Below are positions 49,901-57,935 of a stretch of DNA of 64,000 bases, in pieces (position 1 is the stretch's first letter; the number at the start of each line of letters is the position of its first letter). This DNA comes from Devosia chinhatensis. Lineage in GTDB: Bacteria > Pseudomonadota > Alphaproteobacteria > Rhizobiales > Devosiaceae. The stretch lies in contig NZ_JZEY01000054.1 in NCBI RefSeq assembly GCF_000969445.1, positions 806,001 to 870,000 of the forward strand. The letters run 5' to 3'. The notes below the pieces were generated by a model, which had not been told where the DNA came from, ran no database searches, and saw only the letters and a list, made by a program, of their open reading frames with translations. A program made the translations under genes and the position numbers.

Positions 49901-50171
49901 CGCTGCCAGCGCGGTCCCGGTGGATGCCCGTCAGGGCCTGGAAGCGGGAAGCGAACTTACCCCAGGAGATACCAGCAGCGGCGGCGAGCTGTCTGCGCTC
50001 ACCAATCGTGCCGCTGGCCAGAACAGCCTGAAAGACAAATCGTTCATTGCCCTCAGGGCTTGCGCCCCTCAGGATTTGGCGAAGTCGACTTGTCGAGAGC
50101 GCGCCGCTGCTGCGCGCCGCCGCGCGGGATAGAGCCACTTCCGCGAGAGTAAGAACATTGGCGCGGGTCAC
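49887..50171 (-). CDS. Small helical protein of the TraY operon, function unknown
   Basis: A GTG at 50171 overlaps the stop of the 37-aa gene (GTGA) and opens a 94-aa protein, MTRANVLTLAEVALSRAAAR at the start, with a central RFVFQAVLASGTIGERRQLA and a C-terminal GISWGKFASRFQALTGI that looks like a helix-turn-helix. No family recognised. The frame could extend upstream to 50303, but the GTGA coupling makes 50171 the better start. Confidence 0.5.
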   Translation of the reverse strand: MTRANVLTLAEVALSRAAARSSGALSTSRLRQILRGASPEGNERFVFQAVLASGTIGERRQLAAAAGISWGKFASRFQALTGIHRDRAGSATSS

Positions 50172-50281
50172 TGGCCTGCGGCTCCTGAAAAGACGCCCGC
50201 CAGCACGGACAGTCCGAGGCAGAAGGTCACGATTTGCAGCGGGCGAGGCAGATCGAGCCAGCGATGGTACAAAGCTTTCAT
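50168..50281 (-). CDS. 37-aa single-helix membrane peptide
   Basis: A short gene starting at ATG 50281 with AGGA six bases upstream. The peptide has a basic, Trp/Pro-containing start (MKALYHRWLDLPRP) and one hydrophobic helix (LQIVTFCLGLSVLAGVFSG). It lies between the traY-like gene, whose stop is 12 bases upstream, and the 94-aa gene it overlaps by GTGA. The spacing and coupling support a real gene. Confidence 0.5.
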   Translation of the reverse strand: MKALYHRWLDLPRPLQIVTFCLGLSVLAGVFSGAAGQ

Positions 50282-50292
50282 GAGGGGTCCTT

Positions 50293-52278
50293 TCAGGAGT
50301 CATTTGACGAAGAGCCGCCGCCGATCCACTCGGAAACAGCCGCAGGCAGGGATGTGACGAGCGAGAACGAACGCTCGATCACGATCAGAAAAATGGCGAC
50401 GGTCAGAACCGTCATCACCGCAATGGCTGCGAGCCAGAAGACCGGATGGCCGGAAAAGCTCGACAGCAGGTAATAGATACCGGTGCCGATCAGAGTGGAG
50501 ACGGCCCGGAAGACGGCCATGGCGGCGAAAAAGCCGACAATCATCAAGGGCGGCGTTAGGAATAGTCTGAGCAAAAGCCGATAGCCCTGTTGCGCAGCAG
50601 CAGGGGCAATACCTTCACCATCCATTTGCATATGCGCCAACGTCCAGAGTGGGGCCGCAACAATGGCAATGACAACCGTGACGAAGTAGCCAAAGACCGC
50701 CAGAACCCAGAGCACGAAGGGCATTGCTGGAAGGAGGACGGCCATGGCCCCACCGGCCACGGTCATGGTCAGCAGCAATGGTCCCACAACTGCCATGGCC
50801 GCTCCTACGGCCCCGCCGACAACTGGCACTGCTGACGCCAATGCAAGCGCAGCCAGAATGCTGGCAGCGGCACCAACCAGAAGCTGGCCCAGCTCGACTA
50901 GTCCGACCAGCGGGTCGCCCCCGGCAGCGTCTGGCGAGAAATTAAGCGCAATCTGCTGCGTCAGCTTTCGACCGACCTCATCGACCGCAGCGCTGAGAGC
51001 ATCCCAGATCGAGCCGCCTTCGCCTTGGCTCGGCGTTAGGGCGGCAGCCAAGGCCGGATCTGGCAGGCCGAAGCCGAACGATGACAGTGACGCCGCAGCG
51101 CGCGCAAATGCGCCCTCCATGTCGCCGCCTATGCGCAGGATTTCTTCCTCATTTAGGCGAAGGTTTTGGGCGCTGGCGCTACCGAACCAGCCCGGGCGCC
51201 GCCCGCTGGCGGCAGCATCCAGCGTTGAGCCGGTTTGCTCGTAAATATAGCGGGCGGGCGTCAGGACCGACGGCCGAGCCGAAAGAACAGAGGCAGCCTC
51301 CTGATTCAGTCGTGCAAGTACCAGATAGTAGCTGCCTGCGCTGAGCCAGCCCTCTCCCTCCTGATTTTGGAGATAGCTGCGCAGCCGCTCTTGCCCCTCA
51401 CCGCCGCCAGCGCTTCTGACCAGTTCAAACACAGGCGACAATGCCGAGTTGGCGTCAATGACAGCCTGGCGCAGATCGCCGGCTAGATCGACCGCTTGAC
51501 CATCCCGGCCAAAAGATGCGGCGAGGACCTTGGCTGCCAATAGGTCTGTCTTGGCCATCATGGTCGACAGAGCACTTTTGTGAGCCGACAAGAACAGCGC
51601 TGCATCGACTTCGCTCAGATGCATGGGCGCAGATGGGGTGGCAATGGAGCCGCAAATTCCAGCCGTGCTGGTCTCCTGGCCTAAGATGGCAGAGACGAGC
51701 GCAATAGCGCCGCTGCTGTGCTCAGCCTCAACCAGTGAGACATTGGAGTTTGATCCAACAGCCGCAAGCTGGTGATTGGCGAGTGCTGTGCAGGCCGATA
51801 TTTTCCAGATTTCGGCGATAATCGGGGTCGGGAGGCTCGGACTGGTGGCGATAACCTGCACATCACCCGTGACAAGCGCCGGAACGGCACTTGACCACAT
51901 CAATGTTGCCAGGGCGGTGGAGCCGCGCACCACATAGCCAATTCCGGCCTGGATCGTGTTGTATCCGCCAAGATTGGGCACCGGCATCATCAGGCCCACT
52001 GCGACGATCACCCGGATCGGTCCCCAAAGCGAGTTCCAACGCTTTCCTAGGACTTCCCCCTCGTGCGCCGTTTGCAGTAGGGCAGCGGTGACGTTGTAGA
52101 AAAAGAGCAGACCACCAACCACCAGAATGGCTACGTTTAGATAGCCGATAGTGTTGCTCAGCAATGTTGCGCCAGCCCCGAACAACGGTCCGAAAATCTG
52201 GGCGGCCAGCTGCGTCGACCAACTTTCGGCACCGCTGCTCTGCAGTGCGCTCAGCACTGTTGACTGTTGGCTGTCCAC
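50293..52278 (-). CDS. DotA/TraY family type IVB secretion membrane protein
   Basis: The 661-aa protein has about five or six helices, with a large soluble segment at about 150-430. The N-terminal AILVVGGLLFFYNVTAALLQ, then GKRWNSLWGPIRVIVAVG and GYNTIQAGIGYVV match DotA/TraY. The C-terminal helix block (about 470-640) is IVEIVIA-like with MPFVLWVLAVFGYFVTVVIA. In I-type conjugation systems TraY is an inner-membrane component of the transfer apparatus. No other secretion genes are near. Starts at GTG. Confidence 0.78.
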   Translation of the reverse strand: MDSQQSTVLSALQSSGAESWSTQLAAQIFGPLFGAGATLLSNTIGYLNVAILVVGGLLFFYNVTAALLQTAHEGEVLGKRWNSLWGPIRVIVAVGLMMPVPNLGGYNTIQAGIGYVVRGSTALATLMWSSAVPALVTGDVQVIATSPSLPTPIIAEIWKISACTALANHQLAAVGSNSNVSLVEAEHSSGAIALVSAILGQETSTAGICGSIATPSAPMHLSEVDAALFLSAHKSALSTMMAKTDLLAAKVLAASFGRDGQAVDLAGDLRQAVIDANSALSPVFELVRSAGGGEGQERLRSYLQNQEGEGWLSAGSYYLVLARLNQEAASVLSARPSVLTPARYIYEQTGSTLDAAASGRRPGWFGSASAQNLRLNEEEILRIGGDMEGAFARAAASLSSFGFGLPDPALAAALTPSQGEGGSIWDALSAAVDEVGRKLTQQIALNFSPDAAGGDPLVGLVELGQLLVGAAASILAALALASAVPVVGGAVGAAMAVVGPLLLTMTVAGGAMAVLLPAMPFVLWVLAVFGYFVTVVIAIVAAPLWTLAHMQMDGEGIAPAAAQQGYRLLLRLFLTPPLMIVGFFAAMAVFRAVSTLIGTGIYYLLSSFSGHPVFWLAAIAVMTVLTVAIFLIVIERSFSLVTSLPAAVSEWIGGGSSSNDS

Positions 52279-52285
52279 CGCTCAC

Positions 52286-52624
52286 CTATTCAATGAACAG
52301 GCAGGGCCGGGGCAAAATGGATCCGACTGAGGCGTACAGCGCCTTGGCAGCGCGGCCATTGCCAAAAAATCCAACCAGCCCCTCAGCGGTGTCCGAGACC
52401 GAGGCCGCTGACCTCACGGTATTCCGCATTCCAGCGAACTCTTCACGAACGACGATTTCTGCGATCCAGTTATCCGCTTCCGTTCGGAACAGGCGGACCA
52501 TGGTTGACCGCGTAACGCCGCCGGCCTGATGGTCGTGCGCAAACCCGCAACCAACCACCTCGCCGGTAAATTGCAGGTCTGGTTCCCCGTCGCGTTCAAT
52601 CAGAAAGGCGGTCAGCTTGGTCAT
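52286..52624 (-). CDS. 112-aa protein, first gene of the traY-like operon, unknown
   Basis: ATG 52624 follows AGGAG by seven bases. The soluble protein has no signal or membrane helix; features include FTGEVVGCGFAHDHQAGG and EADNWIAEIVVREEF. It reads as mixed alpha/beta, and I recognise no family. It ends eight bases before the traY-like start, so they are co-transcribed. The longer frame reaching 52945 overlaps mobC and is rejected. Confidence 0.6.
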   Translation of the reverse strand: MTKLTAFLIERDGEPDLQFTGEVVGCGFAHDHQAGGVTRSTMVRLFRTEADNWIAEIVVREEFAGMRNTVRSAASVSDTAEGLVGFFGNGRAAKALYASVGSILPRPCLFIE

Positions 52625-52829
52625 TATTGCTCCTAAGAGGCGGTCGATTCGTGGCAAATGGAGTAAGTCACTTGCGTCTTGCAATTCAGACGTTAGTTCT
52701 TTAAATCGGGATAAGCAAGCAGTGTTTTCTCCGGGTCCCTGCCGGGGCCGTTGAAAACGTCGCCTCCGGCTCCAGCTTGCCGGGGCAGGCCCGGGCCCGG
52801 CGCAGAGCCGGACGAAGAAAGGAACAGTA
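52625..52829. other. Candidate oriT region between divergent mobilization operons
   Basis: The 205-base gap is packed with repeats: TCCGGCTC (52765) and GAGCCGGA (52805) form an inverted pair, TGCCGGGGC occurs twice (52740 and 52778), GTTTTC (52724) and GAAAAC (52753) are inverted, and CCGGGCCCGG (52791) is palindromic. It sits next to mobC and the relaxase, the usual place for oriT, and must also hold both operon promoters. No known nic sequence is recognised. Confidence 0.45.
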
Positions 52830-53186
52830 ATGGCCAACCGAACGCACCGCTTTGAACTGATGCTGTCCGATGCTGAGCGCGAAATTGTCGCCGCCAGCGC
52901 GGCGGCGACTGGCTTGACCATGGCCGCATTTGCGCGACAGGCCATGATGATTGATCAGCCTGTAAGCGCCCGGGCCAAGGCCCACGTAGTGGACCGGGCT
53001 GCGATAGCGGCACTCAATGCGATTGGGTCAAATCTCAACCAGATCGCCAAAATCGGGAACAGTTCCAAGACGCTGAACCAGCAGCATCTGCAGGCCCTTA
53101 CGGTCATGTTCCGCCGACTGTCTGCGATTGTGAAAAGGATCGAGAACCCGGAAGTTCTGGTTGGCGCCGGACGGGCCGACCAATGA
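52830..53186 (+). CDS. mobC: MobC-type mobilization accessory protein
   Basis: This 118-aa protein has an RHH-like start (RTHRFELMLSDAEREIVAAS) and the MobC signature ALNAIGSNLNQIAKIGNSS (about 61-79). MobC binds oriT and helps the relaxase melt the nic region. AAGGA lies before its ATG. Its stop overlaps the relaxase start by four bases. Confidence 0.85.
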   Translation: MANRTHRFELMLSDAEREIVAASAAATGLTMAAFARQAMMIDQPVSARAKAHVVDRAAIAALNAIGSNLNQIAKIGNSSKTLNQQHLQALTVMFRRLSAIVKRIENPEVLVGAGRADQ

Positions 53187-54142
53187 TCGGCAAGATCAAA
53201 AACCTGCCGACAGGTGCCGACCTGAGGCGGCTGGACGCCTATCTGCGCGGTCCCGCTTCCGAGCGCGTCGCTGGCTCATTCTCGCTGAACCTGGCTTCGG
53301 ATGACGCAGCGGACATCCTCGACTTGATGGACGCGCAGGCTGGTTTGAGTCGACGTGCAAAGAAACCGATCTTGCACATCTCTGTCAGCTATGCGCCGAC
53401 CGATGAGGTGACGCCGGCGGAGATGCAGGTGGATGCCCAAGGCATTCTTGACGTGCTCGGTATGCGCGGCCATCAGGCGTTTGCAGTCATTCACGACGAC
53501 AAGAGCTATCAGCATTTCCATCTGGTCATAAATCGCGTCGATCCAGACGGCCGTTGCGTTGGCGACAGCAACTCCAAGCGAAAGATCGAGAAGGTGCTGC
53601 GCGCCATCGAGGCCGAGCGCGAGCTTCAGCCTGTTCCCGGGCGGTTGGCCGAAACACCTGGGCAAAAGCGCTTTGCAGGGCCGCGGGCGGCGCGGCGCGG
53701 TTATGTGCAACCTCCTCTGGCGGTGATCGAAGCAATGCAAACGGCACGTTCCAGGGCCGAGCTGGACGCGCGCCTGGCATCGGCGGGCTGGAAACTTGAA
53801 TCGGCTTCACCCCGACGCGGCCAAAAGGCTGGTGGATTGATCCTCTACGGCCCCGAAGGCGCCCGCGCCAACGCGAGTGCATGCGGTCGCGATTGTTCCG
53901 GCCCAGCCCTCGCGCGGCGATTTTCGGCCTCGGCGCCGCCGCGCACAGCGGCACAGCGCGCTAAAATTGGCGCAAACGCGTCACCAACGCCCACCCCGCA
54001 GCCCACCGGCGCAGACAAGCTGGCAATGGCCATCCGCAATGCACGGATCAGAAGTCCACGCCTGTCTGGCGTCCGGCCGCCGAGCACTTCCAGCATCATT
54101 ACCCGCGCCATTGGCGCAGTCATCCCCCTCCCGAAATTGTAG
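53183..54142 (+). CDS. Relaxase/mobilization nuclease (VirD2-like)
   Basis: This 319-aa protein nicks oriT and leads the transferred strand. The relaxase domain (about 1-150) has a candidate tyrosine in LDAYLRG and the metal-binding triad region SYQHFHLVINRVDPDG (about 110-125, H-x-H). A basic Pro/Arg/Ala-rich tail makes up the rest. Short for a relaxase, it has no helicase or primase domain, in keeping with MOBP/MOBQ proteins. Coupled to mobC by ATGA. Confidence 0.85.
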   Translation: MIGKIKNLPTGADLRRLDAYLRGPASERVAGSFSLNLASDDAADILDLMDAQAGLSRRAKKPILHISVSYAPTDEVTPAEMQVDAQGILDVLGMRGHQAFAVIHDDKSYQHFHLVINRVDPDGRCVGDSNSKRKIEKVLRAIEAERELQPVPGRLAETPGQKRFAGPRAARRGYVQPPLAVIEAMQTARSRAELDARLASAGWKLESASPRRGQKAGGLILYGPEGARANASACGRDCSGPALARRFSASAPPRTAAQRAKIGANASPTPTPQPTGADKLAMAIRNARIRSPRLSGVRPPSTSSIITRAIGAVIPLPKL

Positions 54143-54149
54143 GTGAAGC

Positions 54150-54551
54150 GTGAGCGACGATATTGAAAACACCATCAATAATTTCCTGATTGAGGCTGCG
54201 GCCATGCGCGCTGCTCTTGAGCGGCAGGCAGAACAAGTTGTGCAGGTTACTGGCGCTCTGCAGCAGGCTACGACAGAGAACCTGCGAGCGCGCAAGCAAC
54301 TGGCCCATATGGTGTCAGCTGGCGTCTATACCGAAGCGGCATCGCGGATCGCACAGTCCTGCGCCCCACTGGTCAAATCCATTTCACAGGCAGCCAATCA
54401 GGCCGAGCACGCCTTGGGCGTAAAGCTGGAAGAAGTCGAACGCGCCCAGGTGGCCGGATGGCTGATCCAAATGGTCATCGCACTTGGTAGCGGATTCATC
54501 GCGTCCATGTTGACCGCTTTCGCAATCTTTGCATGGAGGCTCTGGCAATGA
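54150..54551 (+). CDS. Coiled-coil membrane protein of the mobilization operon
   Basis: A 133-aa protein from GTG 54150 (AGGTGAAGC upstream). It has a long Gln/Ala/Glu-rich helix (about 10-100, AALERQAEQVVQVTGALQQA), then one C-terminal membrane helix IQMVIALGSGFIASMLTAFA. This resembles small membrane-anchored relaxosome factors such as MbeD/MobD-type proteins in layout only. Overlaps the next gene by ATGA. Confidence 0.6.
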   Translation: MSDDIENTINNFLIEAAAMRAALERQAEQVVQVTGALQQATTENLRARKQLAHMVSAGVYTEAASRIAQSCAPLVKSISQAANQAEHALGVKLEEVERAQVAGWLIQMVIALGSGFIASMLTAFAIFAWRLWQ

Positions 54552-54865
54552 TTGAAAACAGTTGGACCCATCAGCTGCGCCAGCATCACGCTGGGGCCGC
54601 AAACGAGTTGGATCAACGTGCCATAGCGCTCTGCGATGCGTGGATAACATGGGCCGATGGGTTCGGAATTGCGCCACCCGCTGAGTTGGCGGCACAACTG
54701 AAGAGTGCAAAGACCGAAAGTGCATGTGTCATTGTTAGGCAGATCACCCGCAAGCTGGCGAAGGAATGCCCAGTCACCATGCCAATGCAAAGCCCGACGA
54801 GCGATTTGTTTGACGCCTCGGCGGGCCCCTCAATGTTTGATCTTGGCAAAGGGCCATCCCCTTGA
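54548..54865 (+). CDS. 105-aa protein at the end of the mobilization operon, unknown
   Basis: Starts at ATG 54548, overlapping the upstream stop (ATGA). It is soluble and helical, with two tryptophans in CDAWITWADGFGI and SPTSDLFDASAG near the C-terminus. No family recognised. Its coupling with the mob operon suggests a transfer role. Confidence 0.5.
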   Translation: MIENSWTHQLRQHHAGAANELDQRAIALCDAWITWADGFGIAPPAELAAQLKSAKTESACVIVRQITRKLAKECPVTMPMQSPTSDLFDASAGPSMFDLGKGPSP

Positions 54866-55136
54866 ACATCAAGATGGGCAGCTCGCACCGCTAACGAAGA
54901 TATCGAAGCCCTGGTAACACCGAGCGAGGCGCGGCGACCCGCTACCATTTGCGCGCCGACAAGGATCGACCTATACGCGCTTATTAACTCAAGCCTTGGT
55001 GTCCGTCGAAAGGGCCGGAATCGTCCGATTGACCCGGTCGGGAAAATTGCCCATTCCATAGGAAATGCCCAACCGCGATATCGTCGAATTCTTTGCCACC
55101 GCGGGCAGGGCATGACTGACCGAGGTGCCTGAACGT

Positions 55137-57935
55137 ATGAACGCCGTTGAGATCGAAGAGGCCATTTCCGCACTGGCTGAGCAGCCGTTCGATGCGTCCG
55201 AGTTTCCGTTCGCGTTCCTGACAGCATTCGGCAACAAAGAGACCACCATCAAGCGCTTGCGCAAAGGCGAGTCGAACAAATCCGACTTGGGCGGCGTCCT
55301 CCAGACCAGCAACATACACATCGCAGTCAGCGCGCCCGGCGAAGTCGGCAATACCCTGGCGGCCCTTCGTGCCAGCCCTGCGACCGCGCGCGCAAAAGCG
55401 CGGTTCATCCTGGCGACGGATGGGGATACCCTGGAGGCAGAAGACCTGACCACCGACGACCCGCCAGTTGCCTGCCGATATGCCGAGTTCCCGGATCATT
55501 TCGGCTTTTTTCTCCCACTTGCCGGCATCACCACTGTCAAGCAAATCCGGGAAAGCTCTTTCGATATCCGCGCCACTGGGCGGTTGAATCGACTGTACGT
55601 GGAATTGCTGAAGGACAACCCAGAATGGGGAACCAGCGAGCGTCGCGCGGACATGAACCACTTCATGGCGCGATTGATTTTCTGCTTCTTCGCCGAGGAT
55701 ACGGACATCTTTGGCGGCAATCGGCGCTTTACCACCACCATTGAGCAGATGAGCTCTCGGGATTCTGCCAATACCCATGAGGTCATTGAGACGCTTTTTG
55801 GTACCATGAGCATGACCAATGCCCAACGCGAGTTGGCCAAGGTTCCTCGCTGGGCAGACATGTTTCCTTATGTGAACGGCGGGCTCTTCTCGGGTAGTAC
55901 GGAGGTGCCGAGGTTCAGCCGAATTGCCCGGTCATATCTTTTAAATATCGGCGCTCTGGATTGGACTCAGATCAACCCGGACATTTTCGGTTCTATGATT
56001 CAGGCCGTCGCTGATGAAGATGAGCGTGGCGCGCTCGGAATGCACTACACGTCCGTGCCGAACATCCTGAAAGTGCTCAACCCACTCTTCCTCGATGACC
56101 TTCGAGAACAGCTTCAGGAAGCCGGAGATAATTCCCGGAAGTTGCTGAACCTACGCAACCGCATGGCCAAAATCAGGGTATTCGATCCGGCCTGCGGTTC
56201 GGGAAATTTCCTTGTCATCGCTTACAAGGAAATGCGCGCTATCGAAGCAAAGCTAAATGAGCGTCGCGGCGAACCTGACCGGCGCAGCGAAATCCCACTG
56301 ACCAATTTCCGAGGCATCGAACTGAGAAGTTTCCCAGCCGAGATTGCTCGGCTGGCGCTCATCATTGCCGAGTTTCAGTGTGACGTGCTCTATCGTGGGC
56401 AGAAGGAAGCCCTTGCGGAGTTCCTGCCGCTCGACGCTCAGAACTGGATCACCTGTGGCAATGCTCTAAGGCTCGATTGGCTGAGCATCTGCCCACCGAC
56501 CGGCACCGGTGTAAAGTTCCAGGCAGATGATCTTTTTCACACTCCTATCAACCAGGCACAGATCGACTTCGACAACGAAGGTGGCGAAACGTATATTTGT
56601 GGAAACCCCCCATATCTCGGAAACAAGCTTCAGTCTGATGAGCAAAAGTCTGATCTGGGCAATGTCTTTGAAGGCCGGATAGAAGGGTGGAAGTCCCTCG
56701 ACTACGTAGCTGCATGGTTTATGAGGGCGGCAGATTACGGCACGAAGACCAGCGCCGCATCCGCTTTTGTTACTACCAACTCTCTGTGCCAAGGACAGCA
56801 AGTTCCGCTCCTGTGGCCTGCAATATTTGCAAAACATCACGAGATCATATTTGCTCACACGTCTTTCAAATGGGCAAATCTCGCAAGTTATAATGCCGGT
56901 GTAACGGTAATTATAGTGGGAATTTCGAATTCTGACAGAAAAAGGCGGAAGCTTTATTCAATCGATCAGGATGGATTAACCCAAGAGAAAATTTGTAACA
57001 ACATTAATCCTTATCTCGTAGATGGGCCGAACCTCGTTATTGAGAGCAAGCGCGACGCAGGACGAGGCCGTGCGCCAATGCTGTTCGGAAATATGCCGCG
57101 TGACGGTGGTAATTTAATTGTGACACAGGAGGAATTTGCTGCAACAAAAACCCAGCGCGATGATGTATTTGCAAAGTACCTAAGGCGCTTTGTAGGTTCG
57201 GAGGACTTCATCCAGGGAAAATCACGATATTGTCTTTGGATCGAGAAATCCCAGCACCAAGACGCTTTGCGATCTGCGCAAATTGCAAAAAGGTTGGATG
57301 CGGTAAAGGAGGTGCGTCTTGCGAGCAAAGCCGGATCAACCCGTGACTATGCAAGGGCTCCTTACCGATTCGTGCAAATACAAGGCACAGCCAAAGTCAG
57401 CACAATTATAGTGCCTCGCCACAGTTCGGAGCGCCGATCATATCTTCCAGTTGGCTTGCTGGACGCATCCGCGATCATCGCGGACAGCGCATTCGCAATT
57501 TACGACGCGCCATTGTGGACGCTCTCGCTAATCGCCTCTCGCCTCCACCTTGTCTGGATCGCAGCAGTCTGCGGAAAGCTCAAGACCGACTATCGTTACT
57601 CGAACACTTTGGGTTGGAACACATTCCCCCTGCCTCGCCTTACCGCGAAGAATGAGGCGGATTTGAACGAGTCCGCTACCAGCATCCTGTTGGCGCGAGA
57701 AAGCTACTATCCGGCGTCAATCAGCGAAATGTACGATCCTGACGAAATGTCTCGAGCTTTCCCGTCTTTGCAGCAAGCGCATGACCGCAACGATGAGATT
57801 ATTGAGCGCATCTACATTGGGCGAAAATTTAAGAACGACACTGAGCGACTTGAGAAGCTCTTCGCAATGTACGCGGACGATCAGAAAGGCGGTCAACGCA
57901 GAGAGGCAATGGTAACTGAAGGAGGCCGCATATGA
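55137..57935 (+). CDS. MmeI-like class I SAM-dependent DNA adenine methyltransferase
   Basis: The 932-aa protein has an N-terminal region (1-200) with FPDHFGFFLPLAGI and FCFFAEDTDIF, a helical spacer, then an adenine-methyltransferase core with motif I DPACGSGNF (about 350) and motif IV NPPY (490-493), an AT-rich target-recognition region (about 490-765), and a helical C-terminus. The layout is that of MmeI/type IIG enzymes, but no clear D-(E/Q)-x-K nuclease motif is seen in the N-terminus. Start ATG 55137 agrees with the family. Its stop overlaps the PLD gene by ATGA. Confidence 0.88.
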   Translation: MNAVEIEEAISALAEQPFDASEFPFAFLTAFGNKETTIKRLRKGESNKSDLGGVLQTSNIHIAVSAPGEVGNTLAALRASPATARAKARFILATDGDTLEAEDLTTDDPPVACRYAEFPDHFGFFLPLAGITTVKQIRESSFDIRATGRLNRLYVELLKDNPEWGTSERRADMNHFMARLIFCFFAEDTDIFGGNRRFTTTIEQMSSRDSANTHEVIETLFGTMSMTNAQRELAKVPRWADMFPYVNGGLFSGSTEVPRFSRIARSYLLNIGALDWTQINPDIFGSMIQAVADEDERGALGMHYTSVPNILKVLNPLFLDDLREQLQEAGDNSRKLLNLRNRMAKIRVFDPACGSGNFLVIAYKEMRAIEAKLNERRGEPDRRSEIPLTNFRGIELRSFPAEIARLALIIAEFQCDVLYRGQKEALAEFLPLDAQNWITCGNALRLDWLSICPPTGTGVKFQADDLFHTPINQAQIDFDNEGGETYICGNPPYLGNKLQSDEQKSDLGNVFEGRIEGWKSLDYVAAWFMRAADYGTKTSAASAFVTTNSLCQGQQVPLLWPAIFAKHHEIIFAHTSFKWANLASYNAGVTVIIVGISNSDRKRRKLYSIDQDGLTQEKICNNINPYLVDGPNLVIESKRDAGRGRAPMLFGNMPRDGGNLIVTQEEFAATKTQRDDVFAKYLRRFVGSEDFIQGKSRYCLWIEKSQHQDALRSAQIAKRLDAVKEVRLASKAGSTRDYARAPYRFVQIQGTAKVSTIIVPRHSSERRSYLPVGLLDASAIIADSAFAIYDAPLWTLSLIASRLHLVWIAAVCGKLKTDYRYSNTLGWNTFPLPRLTAKNEADLNESATSILLARESYYPASISEMYDPDEMSRAFPSLQQAHDRNDEIIERIYIGRKFKNDTERLEKLFAMYADDQKGGQRREAMVTEGGRI

